A stretch of 22,618 nucleotides of DNA, taken from NCBI GenBank assembly GCA_004556985.1, contig SFFC01000046.1:1-22618 (forward strand), given 5' to 3'. This document shows, piece after piece, positions 16,487 through 22,618 of the stretch. Every line of letters starts with the position of its first letter. Position 1 is the stretch's first letter. Made by a program: the position numbers and the translations under genes. The DNA comes from Clostridiales bacterium (GTDB taxonomy: Bacteria; Bacillota; Clostridia; Christensenellales; Aristaeellaceae). Under the pieces are notes generated by a model. That model saw nothing but the letters and a program-made list of their open reading frames with translations. It did not search any database and had not been told where the DNA came from.

Positions 16487-17140
16487 TCACTCCGCAGCTT
16501 CCTGCTCTTCAAGAAGCTGCGAAAGGGCCTTGCGCGCGAGGTCATAGCCGTATCCGCGGCGAACCAGGGCAGCGGATACCTTCTGCCGCTCGGCGAGCAG
16601 CGCGAGATTGCGGCCCTTTGCGGCCTTGCGCGCCATGCTGAGCGCCCCGTCAAAGAGCTCGTCTTCATCAAGCGCGCCAAGCGTCTGCTCGATGGTTTCG
16701 CGGCTCACGCCCTTGCGGCGAAGCTCCATGCCGATGCGCCTCGTGCCCATGCCCTTTCCCGTGCGGGCGGCCGCCCAGTGCTCCGCAAAGTCCGCGTCGT
16801 TGAGGTAACCCGCCTCGCGCATCCGCGTCATCACGCGCTCGACGGTCTCCTCCGGATAAGCACATTGGCAGAGGGCATCGCGAAGCTCCTTCTCCGTTCG
16901 CGCGCGGACAGCGAGCAAGGAGACGGCCTTTTCCATCGCAAAGGGGTAGGAGCGCTCACGCAGAAGGGCGTCAAACGCCGCCTCGTCAAAGGGCGTTCCG
17001 CCGCGGTAGGGGCGCTCCTTGAGCAGCGCGCGGGGCATGACGCGCGTCTCGCCGCTCGAGAGGGACAAAATCGCGCGGCAATGAACACGCTTGACGCTCA
17101 GCAGGGTCAAGGGAGGCAACGAGGTTTCGCTCCTTTCCAT
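16487..17140 (-). CDS. recX: RecX family regulatory protein
   Basis: A 217-residue member of the RecX family, which modulates RecA filament growth. It consists of RecX three-helix repeats. The clearest is RTEKELRDAL...AYPEETVERVMTRMREAGYLNDADFAEHWAAAR (about 81-126), followed by GTRRIGMELRRKGVSRETIEQTL (about 132-154) and a third repeat to the C-terminus. The N-terminal part (about 12-50, VKRVHCRAILSLSSGETRV) fits the beta-strand segment of Firmicutes RecX. The start is uncertain: ATG 17140 has no good ribosome-binding site, whereas an in-frame TTG at 17119 has AAAGGAG 10 nt upstream and also matches the family N-terminus. It is the last gene of the lgt-pncB-recX unit and ends at a shared terminator. 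Confidence 0.85.
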   Translation of the reverse strand: MERSETSLPPLTLLSVKRVHCRAILSLSSGETRVMPRALLKERPYRGGTPFDEAAFDALLRERSYPFAMEKAVSLLAVRARTEKELRDALCQCAYPEETVERVMTRMREAGYLNDADFAEHWAAARTGKGMGTRRIGMELRRKGVSRETIEQTLGALDEDELFDGALSMARKAAKGRNLALLAERQKVSAALVRRGYGYDLARKALSQLLEEQEAAE

Positions 17141-17154
17141 TCAGGCGCATCCGC

Positions 17155-18585
17155 TCAGGCCTTGCGCTGGCCGAGAAGACGGGTCTTGAGCGCGTACAGC
17201 CCCTCGGAGAGGTCAACCTTGTAGCGGTGAGGGCTGTGCAGGCGCTTGTATTCGTCCCAGAAAGTATCGAGATCGCGCTTCTGATAGTCGGCGATTTCAT
17301 GGAGAGTGGGCAGGTCATAGACCAGCTCGCCCTTTTCAAAGACCGGAACGAGAAGACTGCGCGCCTCATAGTCGCACAGGGTCATGCGCTTCCAGGTATG
17401 CTCCGGATCGAAGATCTCGATCGGTTCGCCGCCGGAGAGGTTCTCGTCGGCGAGCGCGATGAGATCGGCGAGGGCCTTGCCCGTGCGGCGGTCGTAATAG
17501 CGCAGCAGCTGCTTGATGCCGGGATTGGTCACCTTTGCCGGATTCTCGGAGATCTTGATGCGGGGCTCGAATACGCCGTTCATCTCCTGCGCGGCGAGCT
17601 TGTACACGGCGCCCAGGCAGGGGTTGTCCATGCTGGTGATGAGCTTTGTGCCGATGCCCCAGACATCGATGGCAGCGCCCTGCGCCTTGAGATCCCAGAT
17701 GATCTCCTCGTCGATGTCGCCGGAGGCAAAGATCTTCGCCTTCGGGAAGCCGGCCTCGTCGAGCATTCTGCGCGCCTGACGGCTCAGAAAGGCCAGATCG
17801 CCGCTGTCCAGGCGGATGCCCATGGGCTCGATGCCGCGCGCGCGGAGCTCCTTGAAGACCGTGATCGCGTTGGGCACGCCGCTGCCGAGCGTGTCATAGG
17901 TATCCACCAGCAGCAGGCACTGGTTCGGAAACACCTCCGCATAGGCGCGGAAGGCCGTCAGCTCGTCGGGGAAGGACATCACCCAGCTGTGCGCATGCGT
18001 TCCGCCGACGGGAACGTCGAACATCTGGCCGGTCAGTACGTTGCTCGTCGCCTGGAAGCCGCCGACGATCGCTGCGCGCGCGCCGTAGATGCCGGCGTCC
18101 GGCCCCTGCGCGCGGCGCAGGCCGAACTCAAGCACGCGATCACCGCGCGCCGCCTGAATGATGCGGGAGGCCTTCGTCGCAATCAGCGTCTGATGGCCGA
18201 GGATGTTGAGCAGCGCGGTCTCCAGCAGCTGCGCCTCCATGATCGGGGCGGTTACGCGCAGAATCGGCTCGTCCGGGAAGATCACGGTGCCCTCCGGGAT
18301 GGCGGCGATGTCGCCCGAGAAGCGGAAGTCGGCGAGATAGGCGAGGAAAGCCTCGTCGAAGATCCCAAGGCTGCGCAGGTATGCGATGTCCTCGTCGCTG
18401 AAGTGCAGGTTTTTGATGTAGTCGACAGCCTGCTCCAGACCGGCCGCGACGGCATAGGAGGTGATATCGCCCTGTTTGCGATAGAAGACGTCGAAGCAGG
18501 CGCGGCTGTCCTTCATGCCGTGGCGCAGATAGCCGTTCATCATGGTCAATTCGTACAGGTCGGTCATCATGGTCAGGTTTCTCAT
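17155..18585 (-). CDS. pncB: Nicotinate phosphoribosyltransferase
   Basis: Joins nicotinate to PRPP with ATP hydrolysis to make nicotinate mononucleotide, the first step of NAD salvage (Preiss-Handler route). The 476-residue protein begins with NLTMMTDLYELTMMNGYL (about 3-20), the usual family N-terminus. It has EFGLRRAQGPDAG (153-165), the GTHAHSW motif with the presumed phosphorylated His199, DTYDTLGSGVPNA, GIRLDSGDLAFLSRQAR (PRPP/phosphate binding), and ASGDIDEE and GIGTKL. I prefer ATG 18585; a GTG one codon upstream is equally in frame. The only ribosome-binding site is a weak AGAGAG inside the end of lgt, 6 nt away, suggesting coupling. The length is normal for the subgroup without a large insertion. 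Confidence 0.95.
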   Translation of the reverse strand: MRNLTMMTDLYELTMMNGYLRHGMKDSRACFDVFYRKQGDITSYAVAAGLEQAVDYIKNLHFSDEDIAYLRSLGIFDEAFLAYLADFRFSGDIAAIPEGTVIFPDEPILRVTAPIMEAQLLETALLNILGHQTLIATKASRIIQAARGDRVLEFGLRRAQGPDAGIYGARAAIVGGFQATSNVLTGQMFDVPVGGTHAHSWVMSFPDELTAFRAYAEVFPNQCLLLVDTYDTLGSGVPNAITVFKELRARGIEPMGIRLDSGDLAFLSRQARRMLDEAGFPKAKIFASGDIDEEIIWDLKAQGAAIDVWGIGTKLITSMDNPCLGAVYKLAAQEMNGVFEPRIKISENPAKVTNPGIKQLLRYYDRRTGKALADLIALADENLSGGEPIEIFDPEHTWKRMTLCDYEARSLLVPVFEKGELVYDLPTLHEIADYQKRDLDTFWDEYKRLHSPHRYKVDLSEGLYALKTRLLGQRKA

Positions 18586-18591
18586 CACGAA

Positions 18592-19734
18592 TCACTCTCT
18601 TTCATCGGTGTTCGGGCAAAAACGATAGCAGAGCAACCAGCCGCAGAGGATCAGCTGAAGCATCGCGGCGCACTGCCTGAGGGAGACGTAGTAGGTGTTG
18701 TCGTCATTGGCGCGGCCGATGCCGGAGATCAGCAGGCTGACGATGAAGGCGGCGTCCAGCAAAAGGGGAATCGCGGTCACGGGATCGAAGCGCCGGCTGT
18801 CCAGCGTCCACAGGACGATGATCGTGAGCTGGGAGGCAAGGAGCAGCACGAGGCTGATCTGCGAAAAGCGGAAGAGCGAGCTGTATGCGCCGCGCTCAAA
18901 CTCGCCCAGAAACGTCGTGACCATGCACAAGACAGCGCTGACAAGCGGAAGGACGATGACGGAGCTGATCCGGTCGCGGATGCGCAGGAAGAAATAGACG
19001 ACCACGGCGAACGCCGCGATGGCCGAGAGCACCTGGGAGATCCGAACGAAGTCGCTGATAAAGGTCAGGCTGTCATTGCGCAGGCCCTCGATCACCGTCC
19101 GCCCGGCGCAATAGGCCAGCAGATACCAGCAGAAGACGTCGCCCGTGCGGCGGCGATGTCTGCGAACGGCCAGAAGCAGCGCGAAGACGAGCAGATCCCA
19201 GCAGAATTCGTAGAAGAAGGTGGCCATGTGCCAGTACCAGAATTCGCCGACGGGAATCTCGACGGCAAAGGGAAAGAACTGGAGCGCCTCCTCGGAGATG
19301 CGCAGGCCGTAGGCCTCCATGTTGATGTAGTTACCCCAGCGGCCGATCGCCTGCCCGAGCACGAGGGAAGGGGCAATAACGTCGAGCAGAGAGAGCATCG
19401 GCAGGCCATGCTTGCGGGAGACGATGCGCGCGGCGATCAGTCCGCCAATGATCGCGCCGTAGATCGCAAGACCGCCCTGGCGGATATCGAAAATCGAAAG
19501 AAGATCCTCCGCGTAGTTGTTGAAGCGGAAGACGACATAATACAGCCGCGCAAAGACAATCGCCAACGGAATGGCATACAGGAGAAAATCGACCATCGTG
19601 TCATGCGGGAAGCCCTGGCGCTGCGCCTCGCGGCTCGCCAGGAGAAGGCCGATAAGGATGGCGGCGACAATCAAAATGGCATACCAGCTGATGCCAAGGA
19701 AGGCAATCCGGTCAAAAAGGGGTCTGCTGAGCAT
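18592..19734 (-). CDS. lgt: Prolipoprotein diacylglyceryl transferase with C-terminal membrane extension
   Basis: Transfers diacylglycerol from phosphatidylglycerol to the lipobox Cys of prelipoproteins in the cytoplasmic membrane. The 380-residue protein has the Lgt fold in residues 1-252: SWYAILIVAAILIG (about 16-29), FARLYYVVF (61-69), QGGLAIYGAIIGG (86-98), the signature GRWGNYINMEAYG (131-143) with the essential Arg, and IEGLRNDSL (215-223) with the second key Arg. Lgt usually ends near residue 260-290; here about 126 more residues carry roughly four extra membrane helices (257-277, 291-311, 320-338, 353-371). The ATG at 19734 has GGAGG 6 nt upstream. It is the first gene of a minus-strand unit with pncB and recX. 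The enzyme call is firm; the role of the extension is unknown. Confidence 0.94.
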   Translation of the reverse strand: MLSRPLFDRIAFLGISWYAILIVAAILIGLLLASREAQRQGFPHDTMVDFLLYAIPLAIVFARLYYVVFRFNNYAEDLLSIFDIRQGGLAIYGAIIGGLIAARIVSRKHGLPMLSLLDVIAPSLVLGQAIGRWGNYINMEAYGLRISEEALQFFPFAVEIPVGEFWYWHMATFFYEFCWDLLVFALLLAVRRHRRRTGDVFCWYLLAYCAGRTVIEGLRNDSLTFISDFVRISQVLSAIAAFAVVVYFFLRIRDRISSVIVLPLVSAVLCMVTTFLGEFERGAYSSLFRFSQISLVLLLASQLTIIVLWTLDSRRFDPVTAIPLLLDAAFIVSLLISGIGRANDDNTYYVSLRQCAAMLQLILCGWLLCYRFCPNTDERE

Positions 19735-19805
19735 GACGAACCTCCAGTCAAAGGGCGTGGTATTTCCGGTTTTCTACATCATAATGTCCCGATTCATGCT
19801 GAATT

Positions 19806-19834
19806 AGTATAGCGCGCGTCTGGGCTTGTGTCAA
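19806..19834 (-). promoter_or_regulatory. SigA-type promoter for lgt-pncB-recX
   Basis: On the minus strand TTGACA (19834-19829) and TATACT (19811-19806) are spaced by exactly 17 nt, close to the ideal housekeeping promoter. The leader to the lgt ATG is about 65 nt. Confidence 0.87.
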
Positions 19835-19874
19835 GCAAGGGTGTGCGCCTGCCCAATAAAAAACGGGGAAGCCC

Positions 19875-19903
19875 TTGCCGCATGGAGGGCAAAATGCTAT
19901 AAT
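19875..19903 (+). promoter_or_regulatory. Extended -10 SigA-type promoter for upp
   Basis: TTGCCG (19875-19880), a 17-nt spacer and TATAAT (19898-19903) preceded by TGC. A small GCCCT/AGGGC inverted repeat (19871-19875/19885-19889) overlaps the -35. No PyrR-like site was recognised. Confidence 0.83.
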
Positions 19904-19956
19904 AAGAAAAACGCATGAGACGGCAGCCCGCAGGCAGCCGAAAAAGGAGGAACCAC

Positions 19957-20586
19957 ATGTCCAATGTTCACGTGATGGATCACCCGCTGATTCAGCATAA
20001 GGTGTCCCTGATGAGAGATAAGGAGACCGGCCCCAAGGAATTCCGCGAGCTGCTCAACGAGATTTCCATGCTGATGGCCTATGAGGTAACGCGCGATCTG
20101 CCGCTCAAGACCGTCGAGATTGAGACGCCGATCTGCCGTGCGCAGACGCAGGTCATCGCCGGCAAGAAGCTGGCGATTGTGCCGATTCTGCGCGCCGGAT
20201 TGGGCATGGTCGATGGCATCATGAGCCTCGTGCCCGCAGCGAAGGTCGGTCATATCGGCCTGTACCGCGATCCGAATACGCTGGAGCCGGTCGAATACTA
20301 CTGCAAGCTGCCCGCCGACGCGGAGGAGCGCGAGATTCTGCTCGTCGACCCGATGCTGGCGACCGGCGGCTCTGCCTCCGCGGCGATCGGCTTCCTCAAG
20401 AAGCGCAACTGCAGGAACATCAAGCTGGTCTGCCTGATCGGCGCGCCGGAGGGCGTTGCCCGCGTGCAGGCGGATCATCCCGACGTCGACATCTTCATCG
20501 CGGCGATGGATGAGAAGCTCAACGATCACGGCTATATCATCCCCGGCCTGGGCGATGCGGGCGACAGACTGTTCGGCACCAAATAA
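19957..20586 (+). CDS. upp: Uracil phosphoribosyltransferase
   Basis: Salvages uracil with PRPP to give UMP. The 209-residue protein matches the family length and shows HPLIQHKVSLMRD (about 9-21), GKKLAIVPILRAGLGMVDG (about 69-87), the PRPP-binding VDPMLATGGSASAAI (130-144), and the C-terminal uracil-binding YIIPGLGDAGDRLFGTK. I chose ATG 19957 because AAAAAGGAGG lies 6 nt upstream and the product then begins at the usual family N-terminus; an upstream ATG at 19915 would add 14 atypical residues and has no ribosome-binding site. It appears to be a single-gene unit with its own promoter and terminator. Confidence 0.96.
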   Translation: MSNVHVMDHPLIQHKVSLMRDKETGPKEFRELLNEISMLMAYEVTRDLPLKTVEIETPICRAQTQVIAGKKLAIVPILRAGLGMVDGIMSLVPAAKVGHIGLYRDPNTLEPVEYYCKLPADAEEREILLVDPMLATGGSASAAIGFLKKRNCRNIKLVCLIGAPEGVARVQADHPDVDIFIAAMDEKLNDHGYIIPGLGDAGDRLFGTK

Positions 20587-20599
20587 ACAAAAAACGAAG

Positions 20600-20631
20600 G
20601 CGGCGTGCCACAGAGACGGCATGCCGCTTTT
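20600..20631 (+). terminator. Intrinsic terminator after upp
   Basis: GCGGCGTGCC (20600-20609) pairs with GGCATGCCGC (20618-20627; one G-U) around an 8-nt loop, followed by TTTT. It starts 13 nt after the upp stop. Confidence 0.82.
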
Positions 20632-20653
20632 GATGTGCTCCTGGTTTTCATAG

Positions 20654-20690
20654 ACGCTTTTGCCGGAAACGGCTTTGGGCAGGCGTTTTT
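20654..20690 (+). terminator. Possible second hairpin/terminator before the GT2 gene
   Basis: A GCCG-GAAA-CGGC hairpin (20662-20673) lies inside ACGC/GCGT arms (20654-20657/20683-20686), followed by TTTTT. It could be a back-up terminator for upp. The outer stem is only 4 bp, so confidence is low. Confidence 0.35.
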
Positions 20691-20715
20691 CCTGTTTCTG
20701 TCTCGTTCAGCCGTA

Positions 20716-20744
20716 TAGGCAATCCGAAAAGAATGTGCTATAAT
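20716..20744 (+). promoter_or_regulatory. Extended -10 promoter for the GT2 gene
   Basis: TATAAT at 20739-20744 is preceded by TGC. TAGGCA at 20716-20721 is a moderate -35 match at 17-nt spacing. The ATG lies 41 nt downstream. Confidence 0.72.
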
Positions 20745-20785
20745 GAAACCGGAACCCACAGAATACGGTACAGGAGCAATGCAGT

Positions 20786-21763
20786 ATGACCAGAGACAGC
20801 GTAGCGGTGCTGATTCCCTGCTATAACGAAAGCCGGACCATCGAAAAGGTTGTGCACGATTTTAAGCGTGTGCTGCCGCAGGCGACCATCTACGTCTATG
20901 ACAACAACAGCACGGACGGAACGGGAGATATCGCCGCGCGGGCCGGAGCCATTGTGCGCCGAGAGCGCATGCAGGGGAAGGGTAACGTCATCCGCCGCAT
21001 GTTCAGAGAGATCGACGCGGACTGCTACGTCATGACGGACGGCGACGACACCTACCCGGCGGAAAACGCGCCGGAGATGGTGCGCCTTGTGCTGGAGGAG
21101 CAGGCCGATATGGTCGTGGGCGACCGGCTTTCGAGCACGTATTTCACACAGAACAAGCGCCCGTTTCACAACATGGGCAACAGCGTCGTCCGCGCGGCGA
21201 TCAACAGGCTTTTCCGCAGCGACATCAAGGACATCATGACGGGCTACCGCGCGTTCAGCTACGCGTTTGTCAAAACCTATCCCGTGCTGGCCAAGGGCTT
21301 TGAGATCGAGACGGATATGACCATCCATGCGATCAATCGCAGGATGCAGGTGCGCAACGTGATCGTCGATTACCGGGACAGGCCTAGCGGGAGTGTCTCC
21401 AAGCTCAACACGTTTTCCGATGGCGCCAAGGTGCTCCTGACAATTGCCAGGCTGTATAAAAATTACAGGCCGTTTGCGTTTTTTGGCCTGCTGGCGCTTT
21501 TGCTCGGCAGCGTTTCGGTCGGTTTCTTCATTCCGGTGCTGCTGGAATATCTGCGCACGGGGCTCGTGCCGCGCTTCCCAACGCTGATCGCCTGCTGCGT
21601 CACGCTGCTGGCTGCGCTGCTGCTGTTTATTGCGGGGCTGATCCTCTCGACCCTTCAGGCCAAGGATGAGCGCGACTTTGAATTCCAGCTTCAGCAGGTT
21701 TGCGCCCGGCAGAAGCTGGAGAGCGCTTCGGCGGAAGGGACGCGGACGCATCTTTCCGCGTAA
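20786..21763 (+). CDS. Membrane-anchored family 2 glycosyltransferase (DPM1/GtrB-like)
   Basis: A 325-residue inverting GT-A glycosyltransferase. The N-terminal domain (about 5-230) starts with VAVLIPCYNES (about 6-16), has YDNNSTDGTGDIA (about 38-50) for nucleotide-sugar binding, the metal-binding DGDDTYP (85-92 region), and GKGNVIRRMF (about 63-74). Two C-terminal membrane helices follow (about 233-260 and 271-292). This layout matches polyprenyl-phosphate sugar transferases such as DPM1/GtrB, which load a sugar onto a lipid carrier at the inner face of the membrane. The sugar cannot be read from the sequence. AGGAG at 20772-20776 is 9 nt before the ATG. A short Arg/Ser/Thr-rich tail follows. 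It may be cotranscribed with the next gene, although a hairpin lies between. Confidence 0.85.
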   Translation: MTRDSVAVLIPCYNESRTIEKVVHDFKRVLPQATIYVYDNNSTDGTGDIAARAGAIVRRERMQGKGNVIRRMFREIDADCYVMTDGDDTYPAENAPEMVRLVLEEQADMVVGDRLSSTYFTQNKRPFHNMGNSVVRAAINRLFRSDIKDIMTGYRAFSYAFVKTYPVLAKGFEIETDMTIHAINRRMQVRNVIVDYRDRPSGSVSKLNTFSDGAKVLLTIARLYKNYRPFAFFGLLALLLGSVSVGFFIPVLLEYLRTGLVPRFPTLIACCVTLLAALLLFIAGLILSTLQAKDERDFEFQLQQVCARQKLESASAEGTRTHLSA

Positions 21764-21800
21764 ATGGGCCTGGCCTTAACATACACGGCGGCCAAGGGGG

Positions 21801-21819
21801 GAGCGGCTACGGGCCGCTC
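21801..21819 (+). terminator. Weak hairpin between the GT2 and QueG-like genes
   Basis: GAGCGGC (21801-21807) and GCCGCTC (21813-21819) form a perfect 7-bp stem with a 5-nt loop, followed by TCTTGCATTT rather than a T run. It could be a partial terminator or a simple mRNA stem. Confidence 0.35.
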
Positions 21820-21863
21820 TCTTGCATTTCCGATTGGAGAAAACGGTTTGAGGAGGAACGGGA

Positions 21864-22618
21864 ATGGAGCAGGAGACGCTTTGCGCGTGGGCACTGGAGG
21901 CAGGCTTTGCGCAGGCCGGCTTTTGCAGCACGGAGGGGTTTGAGGCTTCCTTCCGGCAGGTGCAGGTGCAGCCGGCTCTCGCCGAGCGCAGGCAGCTCCG
22001 ATTTTTCCCGGAAGAGGAAATCCCGTGGGCACGCAGTCTGATGGTTCTGCTCTGGCCCTACAAGCCGGCGAAGATGCCAAGGGGCGACGAGGTCTTTGTC
22101 GACAGCTATTACGCCGCCTCCAACGCGGCCTACCATGCGGCAAGGGGGCTGGAGGCGCGGCTGCTCTCTGCGGGCGTCCGCGCGCAGGCGAACGTCTCCT
22201 ATCCGGCCAAAACGGCAGCCATCCGGGCGGGCATGGGTCTGATCGGGCATCACGGTCTGCTGATCTCCCCGCGCTTTGGCACGCGCATGGTCATCCTCCT
22301 GCTGGCGACGGAATTGCCGTCGCAAAAGGCGGATTGCGAGCCAGACGCACAGACGTGCCTGCGCTGCGGCCGCTGCGCCGCTGCGTGTCCCTCCGCGGCG
22401 ATTGATGAACACGGAATGTGCCATCCCGAGCGCTGCATGCGCAATTTCATGATGGAGGGTATTGTCGCGCCCGAAGAGCTGCGGGCGCGGATGGGCATGC
22501 GGCTGCTGGGCTGTGACATCTGCCAGCGCGTCTGTCCGATGCAGCCCCCGATGGAGGAGGCGGCTGGCGGCAGGTTTTCTCTTGATGACTTTGTCACCGC
22601 GGATGAAGGCGCGTTTTC
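21864..22618 (+). CDS. QueG-like double [4Fe-4S] cluster protein, 3' end beyond the window
   Basis: The first 251 codons of an open frame that runs off the window. AGGAGG at 21851-21856 is 7 nt before ATG 21864. A DUF1730-like N-terminal region (about 40-150) leads into a bacterial-type double cluster domain: CLRCGRCAAACP (Cys165, 168, 171, 175), then Cys186/Cys191 and LLGCDICQRVCP (Cys217, 220, 224). This layout matches epoxyqueuosine reductase QueG, which finishes queuosine in tRNA using cobalamin. However, where QueG proteins have a DTAP-type motif with the proposed catalytic Asp before GLGWIGKN, this protein has NVSYPAKTAAIRAGMGLIGHHG (110-131) with no Asp. I therefore call it QueG-like rather than queG. 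Similar proteins in Clostridia are often annotated only as 4Fe-4S double cluster proteins. Confidence 0.82.
   Translation, partial: MEQETLCAWALEAGFAQAGFCSTEGFEASFRQVQVQPALAERRQLRFFPEEEIPWARSLMVLLWPYKPAKMPRGDEVFVDSYYAASNAAYHAARGLEARLLSAGVRAQANVSYPAKTAAIRAGMGLIGHHGLLISPRFGTRMVILLLATELPSQKADCEPDAQTCLRCGRCAAACPSAAIDEHGMCHPERCMRNFMMEGIVAPEELRARMGMRLLGCDICQRVCPMQPPMEEAAGGRFSLDDFVTADEGAF

Overview
The window looks like ordinary chromosome from a GC-rich, endospore-forming, monoderm Firmicute (class Clostridia). The evidence is sporulation genes (spoIIP, a PdaB-type deacetylase), Firmicutes-typical regulators (RemA, YerC, RecX), strong AGGAGG ribosome-binding sites, and a clostridial type of NAD-dependent ligase and topoisomerase pair. 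A Christensenellales-like relative is my guess, not something the sequence proves. I see no rRNA, tRNA, CRISPR array, insertion sequence, prophage or plasmid function, and no gene-free stretch longer than 300 bases.

Layout from left to right. (1) Bases 107-1917, minus strand: a DUF1614-like membrane protein and spoIIP overlap by 4 bp and form a sporulation unit. (2) Bases 2015-6557, plus strand: a near-consensus promoter drives a type IIA topoisomerase pair (parE-parC type) that ends at a clear terminator. (3) Bases 6666-8189, plus: a PdaB-like polysaccharide deacetylase and a tandem-OB-fold SSB-like protein, then a terminator. (4) Bases 8205-12971, plus: yerC, pcrA and ligA, each joined to the next by an ATGA overlap, which is a DNA replication/repair operon. 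(5) Bases 13018-16287, plus: yicC, remA, gmk, rpoZ and coaBC, the conserved Firmicutes core cluster. The priA gene that often follows coaBC is absent; the operon ends in a short structured spacer and a bidirectional terminator. (6) Bases 16487-19834, minus: lgt, pncB and recX run from a near-consensus promoter. (7) Bases 19875-20631, plus: upp as a single-gene unit. (8) Bases 20739-22618, plus: a membrane-anchored GT2 glycosyltransferase and the first 251 codons of a QueG-like double [4Fe-4S] protein cut by the window edge.

Most genes serve housekeeping information processing (topology, unwinding, ligation, RNA decay, transcription) and cofactor/nucleotide supply (CoA, NAD, GMP/GDP, UMP), with two envelope/sporulation units. 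I found no convincing undescribed system. The points most worth a second look are: the deacetylase with no visible export signal, the four-helix C-terminal extension on Lgt, the QueG-like protein without the usual catalytic-Asp motif, the tandem-OB SSB without an acidic tip, the relocated GyrA-box-like motif in ParC, the C-terminal membrane anchor on SpoIIP, and two hairpin-bearing intergenic regions.
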